Positions 1 through 11,999 of a DNA stretch of 64,000 nt are shown piece after piece (within the stretch, counting starts at the first letter, position 1; each line of letters begins with the position of its first letter). Made by a program: the position numbers and the translations under genes. The stretch covers positions 3,947,366 to 4,011,365 of the forward strand of contig JAQFVV010000032.1 of NCBI GenBank assembly GCA_028023455.1, read 5' to 3'. This DNA comes from Epiperipatus broadwayi. Lineage: Eukaryota; Onychophora; Udeonychophora; Euonychophora; Peripatidae. The notes beneath the pieces are model-generated. The model saw nothing but the letters and a program-made list of their open reading frames with translations, ran no database searches and was not told the origin of the DNA.

Positions 1-873
1 ATACTCGATATAATTTAGTTTAAATTATATAATAACCACTGAAAGATATGATGCAAAAAAAGTAACAATATTAAAATTTCTATTACATTTTCTTTTTTTA
101 TATGGGGTGAGAGAGACTTTGTAATTCATATTTCTAATTTCAATCTAGCATAGATAGATTATAAATATACTTTGACTAATGTTACATTGCAGTTGTTGAA
201 TTAAGATTATGTTATTTGTCGTAGCTAATTAAATGAGTTAACGTTAGCTTTAATAAAATTATATTTTATTGTTGATCTAAGTGCACAAATCATTATATTA
301 TACAAAATTATTTTATTACCCAATTTATCTTTTATTATTAAGATAGTTAACTGTATATCTCATACTATACCTTATTAGCAAGTAAATCATCACTTCATGA
401 ATTTTCTTTTCTTTGTGACTATCAAAGACATGTATTTTTGGGACAAATTTTATAAATCCATTATAGATGTAAATCTAAATGATCATAGAGCCATTTGTGA
501 ATAAACTTATTTATTTATCTATTTGTTAGTTATACTCTGGCTGCCTAAGTAGAACATTTATTCATTATAACTTGGAATGTCCAATTATGTAGGTGGTTCA
601 TAATTTATTTGTTGAATTTTAATCATCTGTATCTATGAGACACTTGCAGCCCAGCTAGTCCTGCTCAGTTATAATATTTTCCATTATATTTATGGTTACC
701 CAAATCTGTAATGCATTTATTGAACATTCAGTTTCACTTATCATTAATTTAGTTACTTAAATTTATGGGACATATTATTGGTAATCAGTTTATACTTAAT
801 ATTGTTTTATTGTTGATGATCAGAAATACATATCTATTACATTTGGCATTTTATCCAGTTATTTTTAATACAA
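1..873. other. AT-rich non-coding DNA
   Basis: I see no gene, splice pair or recognisable repeat here on either strand. Composition is uniformly AT-rich, with stops in all frames. It ends at the GT/TA microsatellite that precedes the RTE LINE. It could be intron or 3' flank of the minus-strand kinase gene. Confidence 0.5.

Positions 874-962
<89 letters not shown>
874..962. repeat. (GT)n(TA)n microsatellite
   Basis: A short GT run changes into a long TA run with one AAAT interruption near 922. It directly abuts the 5' end of the RTE LINE. Short Ile-Tyr ORFs here are artefacts of the repeat. Confidence 0.95.
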
Positions 963-965
<3 letters not shown>

Positions 966-1288
966 TGCAGAAAGGAGTTTGCTATGAACTGAAAGGAGAC
1001 CCTTTGATTCCTCTTGGAGGCCTTAAAGGAACCGAGCAGGGCAAATTCCTAATGTCCACTCCATACGTTCTTGTCATTGCAGTTGTTATTACTATGTGAT
1101 TATTCATATAGTATACGAACATGGATGGGCTGCTCACCAACACGCATTAGCCAGCATGGTGATTTTATTGGCTATTTACCTCTGAGTTTAAGATCAAGAA
1201 ACACCGTGGTCTTTCTTCTCAGTGCCTGATAAGGCAGAATGAATGTTTGTGTAAATGATAAATATTTTTCCAATACATATATACAATT

Positions 1289-1567
1289 ATGACAGACAAA
1301 AATAAAGCATGGCCCTTATTCCCAGGAGGCTGTAAAGTCATCAACCAAGGCAGCGGTTGGTGGCCGAAGGCGGAGGGTGCTAAGAATCCCCTGATTGCGG
1401 ACCCAGGCTGCCATTTGATGACGACTTTTTATTTAGGTACTTACAACTGCAGATCACTTTCAAGTGAAGGAAGATTGCAAGAATTAGAAGAAGAACTGTC
1501 TTATATTAAATGGGACATTATTGGACTTTGTGAAGTTAGAAGAAAGGAGAAGAAACAATTGATTTAA
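1289..1567 (+). CDS. RTE LINE ORF, N-terminal apurinic-type endonuclease segment (frameshifted)
   Basis: This 92-residue segment carries the start of the exonuclease-endonuclease-phosphatase fold: a GTYNCRSLSS strand, then an ELEEELSYIKWDIIGLCEVRR segment with the conserved glutamate used in metal binding by APE-type LINE endonucleases. The native start is uncertain. Met at 1289 is the first in frame, but the conserved domain begins near Met 1418. The frame stops at 1565-1567 after a one-base loss: the copy at 13560 reads CAATTGGATTT where this one reads CAATTGATTT. The frame then runs in a second phase to about 1640, where an A-run has lost one base relative to the copy at 56.3 kb. Coding then continues in the frame that opens at 1659. 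Confidence 0.75.
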   Translation: MTDKNKAWPLFPGGCKVINQGSGWWPKAEGAKNPLIADPGCHLMTTFYLGTYNCRSLSSEGRLQELEEELSYIKWDIIGLCEVRRKEKKQLI

Positions 1568-1658
1568 AAAGTGGACATATACTCTATTATAAAGGCACAC
1601 ATATTGGAAATACAAGTGGAGTAGGATTCATTATAAAAAAAAGTGGAAGAACAATATT

Positions 1659-4244
1659 GTGGAGATTGATGGTGTATCGGACAGAGTGGCAAGATTAGTT
1701 ATACAACTTAATAGCAGATACCAAATGCAGATAATTCAGGTTTATGCCCCAACAAGTTCTCATAGTGATGAAGTAGTAGAAGATTTTTATATGGATATAC
1801 AAAAGGCTTTTGATCAGAGTAAACAACATTTTAAAATTGTTATGGGAGACTTTAATGCTAGAATTGGTAGACAAATGAAAGATGAAATTGCTGTAGGTAA
1901 TTTTGGTTATGGTAATAGAAATGAGAGAGGACATAGACTTGTGGAATTTGCAGAAAAAGAAAAACTTTATATTATGAATTCATTTTTTGAGAAAAATGTT
2001 AAAAGGAAATGGACATGGAAGCATCCAAATGAAGGTACAGCAGAATTGGATTATATTTTGACTAACAGAAAATACATATTTCAAGATTGTAATGTTCTTA
2101 ATACATTTAACACAGGAAGTGATCATCGATTAGTAAGGTGTAAGTTACGTGTTAATGTAAAACTAGAGAGACAAAAATTATTAAGAAAAACAATATTTAC
2201 AGTTGATATTCCTAATCTTCAGAAACATTCTAATGAATTTAAATTAGAACTTACAAATAGGTTTCAAGTGTTAGGAGATTTTGAACATGATACAGATTTG
2301 AATGAAATTAATATGAAAATAACTGATACACTTTTACAAACTGCAACAAACATAGCTGTTAGAAAAAAGCAGCAATTGACTAATAAAATTTCTACTGAGA
2401 CTAGAGAATTTATGAAGAAAAGAAGGAATATGAAGATATACAAAAATGATGTATTAAAAAGAATTGAATATCTCAAATTTTGTAAAATGGTACGGAAAAG
2501 AGTTGAAAATGATATAAGAAAGTATAACTGTGAAATAGCAAGGAAAGCTGTAGAAGAAAATAAAAGTCTCAAAAATGTTAAACAACATTTTGGTATTGGT
2601 AGGAAATTTATATCTGCAATAAGAAAAAAAGATGGAATTATTACTAAAAAGAGAGATGACATCATGAAATTGGTAGAAGATTTTTATCAAGAATTATATA
2701 GTAATAAAGAACAAGTACCTCCTATATCTATTACATCTTCCGAATTGCCCAGAATTTTAAATGAAGAAGTGAGACATGCAATTAAGTGTATGAAGAAAGG
2801 AAAGGCTCCAGGAAATGATGGAATTATAATTGATATATTAAAAGAAGCAGGTGAAGAAATAGAAACAATTTTAGCAAAGTTATATACCAAATGTCTAAAT
2901 GATAAAGATGTACCGGAAGATTGGAAGAATGCAGTAATAATATTAATATTTAAAAAAGGTGATAAAGAAGATATTAGAAATTACAGACCTATCAGCCTTT
3001 TATCAGTTTTATATAAAATTTTTACCAAGATAATTACAACTCGTCTACAGAGAACTTTGGATTTCCACCAACCAAGAGAACAAGCTGGATTTAAAAGTGG
3101 TTTTAGTACAATAGATCATATCCAGGTATTGAGAGAAGTCATAGAAAGGACAAACGAATATGAGTTGTCATTATGTTTTGGATTTGTAGATTATGAAAAG
3201 GCATTCGATTCTATACACATTTCTTCAGTGATTAAAGCATTGGATCATCAAGGTATAGATCCAGGATATTGTCATATTTTAAAGAATATTTATAAAAATG
3301 CAACAGCAACAATTAGATTACATAATGATACTGGAAAAATCAACATTGAGAAAGGTGTAAGACAAGGTGACTCCATATCTCCAAAACTCTTTACAGCAGT
3401 GCTGCAAGAAGTATTTTGTGGATTAAAATGGGAGACTAAAGGAGTGAAAGTAAATGGAGAGTATTTAAGTCATTTAGATTTCGCAGATGATGTAGTTGTT
3501 TTTGCAAATAATGCTTCAGAGCTGCAGGAAATGTTGCAGGAGTTAGCAGATGAAAGTAGAAAAGTAGGACTAAAGATAAATGTTAAGAAGACTAAAGTAA
3601 TGTTTAATCGATTTGCTCAAAATATGAAAATAAAGATTGATTATGAAGAATTAGAAGAAGTTAACAGTTACAAATACCTTGGTCAGATTATTAATACAGA
3701 TGGAAACATAATGGAGGAAATTAATCATAGAATTAAACTTGGTTGGAGTGCTTTTGGTAGAAATAACTTGATACTAAAAGGAAATATGCCTATGTGTTTG
3801 AAAAGGATGGTTTTTAACAAATGTGTTTTACCAGTTCTTACTTATGGATCTGAGACTTGGACACTTAATAGAAGAGCAATACAGAGACTTCAGACCACTC
3901 AAAGGAGTATGGAGAGATGTATGTTGGGAGTAACAAGAAGAGATCGAAAACGCAATGTATGGGTAAGACAACAAACAGGTGTTACTGACCTTATTGAAAA
4001 AATTAAAAGATTGAAATGGAGTTGGGCTGGACATATTGCTAGAAGAGATGATAATAGATGGACAATTGAAATTTTAAACTGGATTCCAAGAGATTGTAAA
4101 AGACCCAGAAAGAGACCACATGTGAGATGGATGGATGAAATAAGAAAATGTGCAGGGGTGTTGTGGAGAAGAGAAGCTAAAGATCGGAGAAGATGGATTA
4201 AACTTGGAGAGACCTTCATCCTGCAGTGGATTGATAATGGTTGA
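1659..4244 (+). CDS. RTE LINE endonuclease-reverse transcriptase, main part
   Basis: 861 codons covering the rest of the endonuclease, the reverse transcriptase and the RTE C-terminal domain. Visible endonuclease motifs are MGDFNARIG (residues 62-70) and SDHR (154-157), the catalytic Asp-His pair. RT motifs include KGKAPGNDG, NYRPISLLS, EQAGFKSGFSTIDHIQ, VDYEKAFDSI, GVRQGDSISPKLF and the catalytic FADD at 608-611. The C-terminal domain has YKYLGQIINTDG, LTYGSETWTL and WAGHIARRDDNRW, typical of the RTE group that is often misannotated in databases as craniofacial development protein 2. The product would nick target DNA and prime reverse transcription from it. There is no internal stop over 2.6 kb, so this copy is recent. 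The listed start is just the first Met after the upstream frameshifts. Confidence 0.92.
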   Translation: MEIDGVSDRVARLVIQLNSRYQMQIIQVYAPTSSHSDEVVEDFYMDIQKAFDQSKQHFKIVMGDFNARIGRQMKDEIAVGNFGYGNRNERGHRLVEFAEKEKLYIMNSFFEKNVKRKWTWKHPNEGTAELDYILTNRKYIFQDCNVLNTFNTGSDHRLVRCKLRVNVKLERQKLLRKTIFTVDIPNLQKHSNEFKLELTNRFQVLGDFEHDTDLNEINMKITDTLLQTATNIAVRKKQQLTNKISTETREFMKKRRNMKIYKNDVLKRIEYLKFCKMVRKRVENDIRKYNCEIARKAVEENKSLKNVKQHFGIGRKFISAIRKKDGIITKKRDDIMKLVEDFYQELYSNKEQVPPISITSSELPRILNEEVRHAIKCMKKGKAPGNDGIIIDILKEAGEEIETILAKLYTKCLNDKDVPEDWKNAVIILIFKKGDKEDIRNYRPISLLSVLYKIFTKIITTRLQRTLDFHQPREQAGFKSGFSTIDHIQVLREVIERTNEYELSLCFGFVDYEKAFDSIHISSVIKALDHQGIDPGYCHILKNIYKNATATIRLHNDTGKINIEKGVRQGDSISPKLFTAVLQEVFCGLKWETKGVKVNGEYLSHLDFADDVVVFANNASELQEMLQELADESRKVGLKINVKKTKVMFNRFAQNMKIKIDYEELEEVNSYKYLGQIINTDGNIMEEINHRIKLGWSAFGRNNLILKGNMPMCLKRMVFNKCVLPVLTYGSETWTLNRRAIQRLQTTQRSMERCMLGVTRRDRKRNVWVRQQTGVTDLIEKIKRLKWSWAGHIARRDDNRWTIEILNWIPRDCKRPRKRPHVRWMDEIRKCAGVLWRREAKDRRRWIKLGETFILQWIDNG

Positions 4245-4247
4245 TGA

Positions 4248-4248
<1 letters not shown>

Positions 4249-4335
<87 letters not shown>
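4249..4335. repeat. (TA)n microsatellite at RTE 3' end
   Basis: An 87-bp TA run directly continues the TGATGATGA 3' end of RTE copy 1. The same arrangement is seen after the 3' ends at 55.36 kb and 57.70 kb. Confidence 0.95.
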
Positions 4336-4337
<2 letters not shown>

Positions 4338-4620
4338 TCTGTATTGATGTCTATCATATCAACTAAAGTTTCAGTTCCAAATAATCTGGAAGTGGTGAAC
4401 TCAATCAAAATGATAACTTATAAAAGATGTAATCTCATAAAATAATACTAAAGAATTTTTACAATCATACCTAATTTTAATAATCATTTATGGTGTTGAT
4501 AACTGAGCTTATGTCCATAAAATGTATAGCATGAGGATACTAATTTATAGAGTTTATATGACTACTGTCAACTGCAAACTTATTTTTCTTTAATTTTTAA
4601 AATTCTCATTCAGCTCAATT
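4336..4620. other. AT-rich spacer between RTE copies
   Basis: I see no gene or recognisable repeat between the TA tract and the next, 5'-truncated RTE copy. Confidence 0.4.
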
Positions 4621-4624
4621 CATG

Positions 4625-6612
4625 GAAAATTTATTATTAAAACTAGAGAAACAAAAATTATTCAGTATTTACAGTTGATATTTCTAACCTTCAGAAATAT
4701 TCCAATGAATTTAAATTAGAACTAGTAAATTATTTAAAAATATTAACAGATTTTGAAGAGGGCTCAGATTTGAATGCAATCAGTAGGAAGATAAATGATG
4801 CACTATTAAGAAGAGCAACAGAGATAACTGATACAACAAAGCAGCAACTTATTGATAAATGTTCTACTGAGTCAAGACAATGTATGAAGAAAAGAGTTAA
4901 TAATGACATAAGAAAATATAATTGTGAATTAGCAAGGAAAGCCATTGAAAGGAATAAAACTACCAAAAGCATAAAACAATATTTTGTAATTGGGTAAAAA
5001 ATTAAATATGTTATTAATAAAAAAAAAGATGAATCTATTAGAAAAAAAAATGACATCATAAAAATGTTGGAAGAATTCTATTAAGAATTATGTAGCAATA
5101 AAGAACAAGAAAATAAAATAATCTTATAATTGCTCCATCTTCTGAATTGCTCAGTGTTTAAAATCAAAAGATGAGACATGCAATTAAATATATGATAAAG
5201 GGAAAGCTCCCAGATAAATTATGGAATTATAATTGATTTTTTATTTTAAAAAAAGAAAGTAAAGTAATAGAAAAATTGTTGCAAAGTTATATATCAAATT
5301 GTGCAAATGTTAAAGATGGACTAGATGATTGAAAGAATACAGTAGAAATTTTGATATCTAAAAACATGATAAAGAAGACATTAAAAATTATAGACCTATC
5401 AGTCTTTTGTCAGTTTTATACAAAATTTTTACCAAAATAATTACAATTCAACTACAGCTAATTTTGAATTTAACCAACCAAAAGAACAAGCAGGATTTAA
5501 AAATGGTTTTAGTACAGTGTATCACATTCAAGTATTGAGAAAAGTTATAGAAAGAACCAATGAATACAAGTTGCCTATGTTTTGGATTTATGGATTATGA
5601 AAAAAGTATTTGATTCTATAGGCATTTCTATCATAATTAAAGCATTGGAACATCAAAAGAAAAATTCAGAACATTGTCATATTATTAAGAATATATGTCA
5701 AAATGGAATGGACATGATTAAATTATATAGTTATACTAATAAGATTAATAGCAAAAAGAGTATGCAACAAAGTGATTTTATATCTTGAAAATTTTTTAAA
5801 TTAGTTTTACAAATGGTATTTTTTGAATTAAAATGAAAGCAAAGGGATTAAAAATAAATGGAAATTATCTGTATCATCTAGACTTCACAGAAGATAAATT
5901 ATTTTGCAAATAATGCTTCAAAGTCTAGGAAATATATGAATTATCAGATGAGGTAAGAAAGTTGGACTAATTGTAAGTGGATTTTTTCAAAAGAAGAACA
6001 TAAGATTGATAATGATAAGTTAGAAGAAGTTAAGGACTACAAATATCTTGATCAGATTGTTATTACAGTTGAAAACATAATGGATGAATTTAATCATAGA
6101 ATTAATCTTTGTCAGAATGTTTTTGATAGAAATAACTTAATATTAAAAGAAAATATGTCTATGTATTTGAAAAGAATGGCTTTTAATAAACTCTTACCAG
6201 TTGTTATTTATGGATCTTAGAACTGGACATTTAACAGAAGAGCAATACAGAAACTTTAAATCATTGAATAAAGTATGGAGAGATCTATGTTAGGTGTAAC
6301 AAAAATAGATTCAAAAACAAAATACATCAGTGAGAGAACAGACATATATTACTGACATCTCTAAACAAATTAACAGACTGAAGTAGAGTTAGACTGTGCA
6401 TATTGCTAAAAGAGATAATAATATATGGACATCTTAAACATTATTATAAGAGATTGTAAAAGACCTAGAAAAAGACTATACATGAGATAGTGTATAAAAT
6501 AAGAAAGTTTACTTGTGTGATATGGAGAAGAGAGAGAGGGAAAATTAGATTAAACTTGGAAAGAGTTTTATTCTACAATAAACCGATACTGTTTGAAACT
6601 GATGATGTTAAT
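4625..6612 (+). pseudogene. Degenerate 5'-truncated RTE LINE (copy 2)
   Basis: It aligns to copy 1 from about 2150 to its 3' end in the same order. The readable stretches are an ISTETR-like segment near 4860, a KAFDSI-like segment near 5600 (KVFDSIGIS), the YKYLGQ-like segment near 6035, and the terminal AAACTTGGAAAGAG...CTGATGATG. Stops and frameshifts are spread throughout; open pieces such as 4770-4997 and 5582-5788 are fragments. It is much older than copy 1. Confidence 0.85.
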
Positions 6613-6712
6613 ACAAATAAATTTTACATATAAATCATATGAAAACATATATATAAACAATTTTCAGATATTAAAACAGGGCAATGACGGTACTTACTAA
6701 AAGTCTTCCTTT

Positions 6713-6739
6713 TAATATATATATATATATATATATATA
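6713..6739. repeat. Short (TA)n tract
   Basis: A TA run of about 27 bp lies between the oppositely oriented RTE copies. Confidence 0.85.
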
Positions 6740-6784
6740 AATCTGTGTTTGGTCAAATGTATAAAACTTTGTTTTCAACTTTTC

Positions 6785-7335
6785 ACTTTAACACTATCAC
6801 TTTAATCTTCATCAATCCACTGCAGGATGGATATTTCTCCAATTAAAATATTTTTTTATCTCACACCAGCCAACTTTTCTTATATTATTTATTCATCTCA
6901 CAAATAGATTCCACGTCTTCTTCTGATCCAGGTTAAAACATCAACTATTTATGTATTATCATCTTTTCTAGCTATGCAACTAACTTACTTTCATGTCAGC
7001 CTTTTATTTCTTCCAATGACGCCATTAATGAATATTTATTTTCTTATTCATATATTTTATTTTTATTCCCTTTTTATAACTTCCACCACTATTGTGTAGT
7101 CTGAAATCTCTATATTGCTTATCACTTAAGCGTTGATAATTCCTATGTAAGAACTGGTGAAAATACTATATTAGAAACTTTTTTCAAATACATAGGCGAT
7201 TTTTTTTTAATATTAAGTTATTTATATTAAGAGCATTCCATCCAAGTTTAATATTATCATTAATTTTGTCCATTATGTTTCCATCTGTATTAATAATTTG
7301 ACCAAGATATTTATAGTTGCAAGCTTCCTTTTGTA
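6785..7335 (-). pseudogene. RTE LINE 3' fragment, minus strand
   Basis: Read on the minus strand, this matches the last roughly 550 bp of the RTE family: the YKYLGQIINTDGN-like segment near 7300 down to the CCTGCAGTGGATTGATGA 3' end near 6825. Many frame breaks. It ends against an A-run at 7337-7352 (plus strand). Confidence 0.75.
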
Positions 7336-8119
7336 AAAAAAAAAAAAAAATAACTAGACTTATTCGCTAGAGATTTTAATTCATTACCTCATATGATTAT
7401 TAGGCATGCTTTAAACAAGTATGTTTTTTTTGCCCGAATAATTAAGTTTATTAACTAATAATTATTTATTTACTAGATTTTTTTATTTCAGTAACATTCG
7501 TTGAAATAAAGAATTCTAGAAATGAAAAAAATAGTTTAATAAATCCCAGATTAGCAAAATTTCTAATTTTATATTATGAATTAACATAAAAAAATACTAA
7601 ATAATATAAAGTTTTATAGGTTTATAAAAGTGTATTTTAGAATTTCAGACAAAAAAATGCTGATATTATTATGAATTAAAGTTTAAAGCTTTTATATAAG
7701 AATTCTTTTCTAAAAACTTTATTAAATTCTTTACATGTTTATAAACATAATTAGAATTAAGTTAATAATGTTTAATGAAATGAACAAAAATGTTAGTTTT
7801 AAAAAAAATATGAACGAAAATAAAAATATCTGATATAAAATTATTTAAAAAAATGTTTTTAATATATACAAAACTTTAAAATGATTACAAATACTAGGAT
7901 GTCTGTAAAGCAAAGAATATACTTACTAAATATATTTTATATATTAACAATTTTGAATTTTATTGTTATAAAATTATGTTAACATACTTAGAAATAATCT
8001 CTTTTTTTGCTTTTATCTAAAAAAATTCTGTATAAATACAATTTACAATTAAATAAAAAAGTACAAAAATATTAAACCATTGTTAACAAATTAAATAAAA
8101 ATTTTAAACAAATACTTAC
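7336..8119. other. AT-rich intronic DNA downstream of kinase exon
   Basis: I searched this stretch on the minus strand for the next exon of the kinase gene. RET-like proteins usually follow with an Asp-Tyr-Leu-Asp-Leu type segment. I found no convincing acceptor with open phase-0 coding. Confidence 0.4.
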
Positions 8120-8219
8120 TACATTTTGCTGGAGCATTTCTTCAAATATTCGCGTCAAAGTTTGAAATGGTGGTCGCTGCTCTGGTTTATCTTTCCAGCA
8201 AATAAGCATTATGGCAAAT
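8120..8219 (-). CDS. Receptor tyrosine kinase exon, kinase subdomain XI (RET-like)
   Basis: A 100-nt exon on the minus strand. The acceptor is TACTGCCAG before base 8219 and the donor is GTAAGTATT after base 8120. It begins with the third base of a split leucine codon, joining exactly to the exon at 19608-19704, and ends in phase 0. The 33 codons encode FAIMLICWKDKPEQRPPF followed by a helix-like QTLTRIFEEMLQQNV. The CW-x4-P-x2-RP-x-F signature is the C-lobe end of tyrosine kinase domains, with the invariant Arg that pairs with the APE-motif Glu. From memory of the families RET is closest, FGFR next. The protein must continue beyond this exon, but the next exon was not found. A (TAA)n tract lies 0.2 kb upstream in transcription order. 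Confidence 0.88.
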
Positions 8220-8414
8220 CTGGCAGTATATATATAATAAAGTCGATAAAACAAATTACAGATAAGCGTGTAAATAATAAAAAAAGCAGCTAATCATTTA
8301 CATGTATACAATAACAAGAAAGTTACAACTATATTACAAAATACATGTATTTGTCTCTTAAATGAATACTCAGATGTCTCTAAAAGTATGAAATCAACTT
8401 TACTCATTATATAG

Positions 8415-8540
<126 letters not shown>

Positions 8541-8689
8541 CAGGAGTAGTAGTAAAGAAAAAAAAGAGAGAATTTGTTTTAGAATTGAATATTGTAAAGA
8601 CTATACAAATAAGTATGTAAAACATAAATATCCACATATATATATATAGAACATGCTGATCCATTTATTTTTACTTGATATTTAAAGCT

Positions 8690-9560
8690 GTTGTCTTAAA
8701 CTTGTTTTTGAAATACTTCAGTATCGTGTTTAGTTGTACCTCACCAATGTATTTTATACTCTGCCATATCTTCCAATGGAAACAATTGATGTTGCTCTTC
8801 TTTAGAATGTTTTGACACAATGTAATAGATAAGATCTATGTTTTCTATAAAAACCATGCTCGAGTTCACCACTAAACACATTTTAGAAGTCTTGCATTAT
8901 TCATTTGATTCTAATAAAAGTGTGATTTTACAATAGTGTAGTCCATAGTTAAAAATTTTATCAGAGCATCCTTAAACTTTTCTAATAACTTTGCCTTTAT
9001 ATTGTGCCAATAGTATGATCAAGTTTTACTTCCATACAATAAATTAAGTAAAATAATGACTCTATATACAGTTAATCTAGTTGCAATAGTTACTTTTCTG
9101 TGATGAAATATTCTGTCTTTCAACTTGTCTGTGATGAAATATTTTAACTTTCAACTCATCAAAAGCAGCAGTACCATATTGAAGTCTGTGTCATACAGAA
9201 GCCCATGTTTCTACTTATTAAACTACCAAGATATATTCAAGCTAAAGATTTCTAAGAAATTCTTGTGTCATTGGCTGCTAAAACGTAGAGTTTTTTTGAA
9301 AATTAAGTCTTTATAAATTGCTAAACAGTAAGTACATTCTGTAGCCTTTTGAATTGCAAAAATACCACAATCATCTGTATACTATAAATCCAGAATCCAA
9401 GAAATTCTTGTTATCATTTTTAATCAAAATTCATTTCAAATTAAAAATTCCACCATCAAACTTGTATCACATCTTGATTCCCATTTAATTAAGCGGTCTA
9501 TAAACAATAACAAATACCACTGTCATAAAAACTGAAGACAATTGCACATATTTATTTAAA
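8690..9560 (-). pseudogene. Degenerate LINE fragment, minus strand
   Basis: Minus-strand translation near 9100-9000 reads KLKDRIFHHRKVTIATRL then VYRVIILLNLLYGSKT. This matches the region after the RT domain in LINEs that carry a TVYKA...LLYGSETW motif. A KLLEKF segment near 8985 fits the part that normally follows. Stops and frameshifts are frequent. It differs from the RTE family that dominates the window. The outer limits are approximate. Confidence 0.5.
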
Positions 9561-11999
9561 ACCAGTTTTCATTTCAAGTGCCTCAGACTTTTCACACGTA
9601 GTAATAATATTTGTCTCTCATTCTATCATTTAAAAAACTTATAATAGGAATACATTTTTGGTGACAATTAACTAATTTCTAGCAATGCCATAAATTAAAT
9701 TCACTGATCATATTAATAAAAACAATACGTATTTACATGAGTGTCTCATCAAATTCATCGTTAGACATATGATTTTATACCTGAGTGAGCTGGAATAATT
9801 GTTGTAAGGATAGTAAAAATACAGTCTTAAAAAGTTGTATAATAAAATATAAATATCCTCGAATAAATTATTAAAAGTAATAATAATAGAGTTAAAATTT
9901 TATAAGGGATTATTAAAAGTAATATTTTAAAATAAGTATAAATAATATAATATTTTTATTATAAGAGATTAAATTAAAAAAACTAAATAATAAATTGCAT
10001 AAAATAAATGAAAATAGTCTAACTAAATTTTCTTATCAAAGATTAAAATTTAGAATTAGAAAAATATGCTTAAAAAATGTATGTGTTGCTCATGTTTGTA
10101 TGATTTATTTACTACAAAAATAATATAATAATAGATACACAATGTTAAAGAAAATAAAGTTTAAAAGTTTAATTAAAAAAATACATTTTGCTTTAAATAA
10201 AAGAAAAATAGGTTAATTAAAAGATTTTTTAAAGTTGGATTTTGTGATTGGAGATAAGAGATTTGAAAACAAATTTCAAACAATTAAATAATTATTTAAT
10301 TTATGATATTTTAAAAGTTAAATGTAATTAAAATAACTCAGTAGTATATATAGTCAGGGTTTTTTTGAAATTATTATTCTTGATTCTTATTCTTATTCAT
10401 GCTTTATTCTAGATCATCATTATGATCGGCTAGAAAAAAAAACTATGAACTGCCAAATACTACAATGGACTACTATTGATGAATCTGACAGACTAGTTTA
10501 AAAAAACACTATCTTGAATGCAACAAAAAAAGTACTTAAATATCAAATATTTTTACGAAGGCACTTTAGATAGAGCTGTAGGTCAGAGGAAATACATTTC
10601 CACCTATCTAGGAAACAGATACATGACTGTACAGTTGTTCCTTGAAGTGGTAATGAAATCTAATGCCAATGTGACTGGAAATCCTCACAATAAATTGTAG
10701 AAATAAATCCAGCTTCAAAACAGTATACTATTGTTTTATACTCATATACATAAGTCCTAATGATTAAAAAAACAAACTATCGATTAGGATATTTAAAAAT
10801 ATTAATAATTTTGATTTTATTTTATGATGAACTCTGAATATATATTAGTTTTATAAGTAGCATTCATTGTTGAATACTCAATACTAAATAATGGGAATAG
10901 TCAAAAATACAACTATATTCATTATACTGATTGATAAGTGAGAAGGCAAATCATGTTGGTTAAGAAATATCAGTGATTGCAGTTTAATGTATAAGTACGA
11001 TTTTTTTCAAAATAGGTTTAAAAAATCTGAAAAGTAAAACTTGTTTTGTCTTTTAATAATTTTTATTTCTCATTCATTAAATTAGAAGCTGTCCATTTAC
11101 TAAATAATATTTCTATAATGTAATTTTCACTACACCACTCTCGAACAAGATGGGGACTGGTTTCTATGTGCTTTGTCTTTTCTTTTTAATATAAATTTGT
11201 ATTTCCTTTGTTAAAAACAAACAAAAAAAAAATTAAAAGAGTAAAATTGTCAGATAATACTCAAAGCCACATAGAATAACCGGTGAATACAATAATCACT
11301 TTTAAGACACATAGTGCACGCGTGTAAAAATTGCAATATGTCCAAATATTTGTATAACTATTTATTCTAAGGTGTAAATAAAGTTTTAATTTTGAAAGTA
11401 ATAGTCACTATTAAAAAAAGAAATGTTTGTTATAATCAATGTAATTAAATATCAAATTTAATATTATTTAAATATGATTGAAGTCATAGTGTATGTGAAA
11501 TATCCTGACAGTAATTGCCGTGCATTATATATATTATAAGAGTTTGAACTCATAGTATAAAGCAATTATTTAGATTGTTAATTTGTATGATTAAGTACTA
11601 TATCTTTGATGATGTGCTTATTAACAGTTTCAAGGTAAGAATCAAAAGAATCAGCTGAGTTAATAATTTGGAGTTATAATTAAAAAGGATTCAGTATTAA
11701 ACTAACTCTCAATAGAATTATTGTTGTAATTTGAATATAAATGTACCAATATTTGCATTGATGCCCATAGAAGGCAAATTTCATATTAGATATCTGTGCT
11801 TTAAAATATATAACGCATTTTTCTTTTACGACTATAATTTATCAATATTTGCGATTACACTAAATTTGTACTTATTGAGGCTTATCGCTTTCGAGAGTGA
11901 AGTATCTCCTCATACTCATAGCATTAATATATGTATAATAGGGTTTTTATATATATATCGTCCATTTCTTAGAAAGGAAGAAGCATGATTCCTTCCTAT
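9561..11999. other. AT-rich intronic DNA, no recognised gene
   Basis: No protein family, splice pair or clear repeat was recognised. A 60-codon frame at 10518-10700 has somewhat mixed composition but matches nothing I know. The surrounding sequence is strongly AT-rich with homopolymer runs. Confidence 0.4.

Larger units (their letters stand above)
963..4248 (+). mobile_element. Near full-length RTE-clade LINE (copy 1)
   Basis: A non-LTR retrotransposon with a 5' leader (about 963-1417), an endonuclease-reverse transcriptase frame, almost no 3' UTR and a 3' end of GATGATGAT running into a TA microsatellite. The leader is recognisable in the copy near 46.85 kb (the stretch TTATTACTATGTGATTATT), which supports the 5' limit. 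This is the best preserved of at least seven related copies or fragments in the window and the reference for the rest. The coding frame is broken twice by single-base losses, so it is probably not autonomous as it stands. (TA)n lies on both sides, so exact insertion ends and target duplication cannot be read. Confidence 0.9.

Noticed and set aside
2264-2665. Minus-strand hydrophobic open frame that looks like a membrane protein
   Set aside because: It is the complement of AT-rich RTE coding sequence; Phe/Leu/Ile richness follows from Lys/Glu/Asn codons on the other strand.
3899-4408. Minus-strand 169-codon open frame over the RTE 3' end and TA repeat
   Set aside because: It is the antisense of the RTE C-terminal domain plus a Tyr-Ile run from the microsatellite.
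10518-10700. 60-codon plus-strand frame with mixed composition
   Set aside because: No family match from memory, no splice or promoter context, and it lies in an intron full of decayed DNA.
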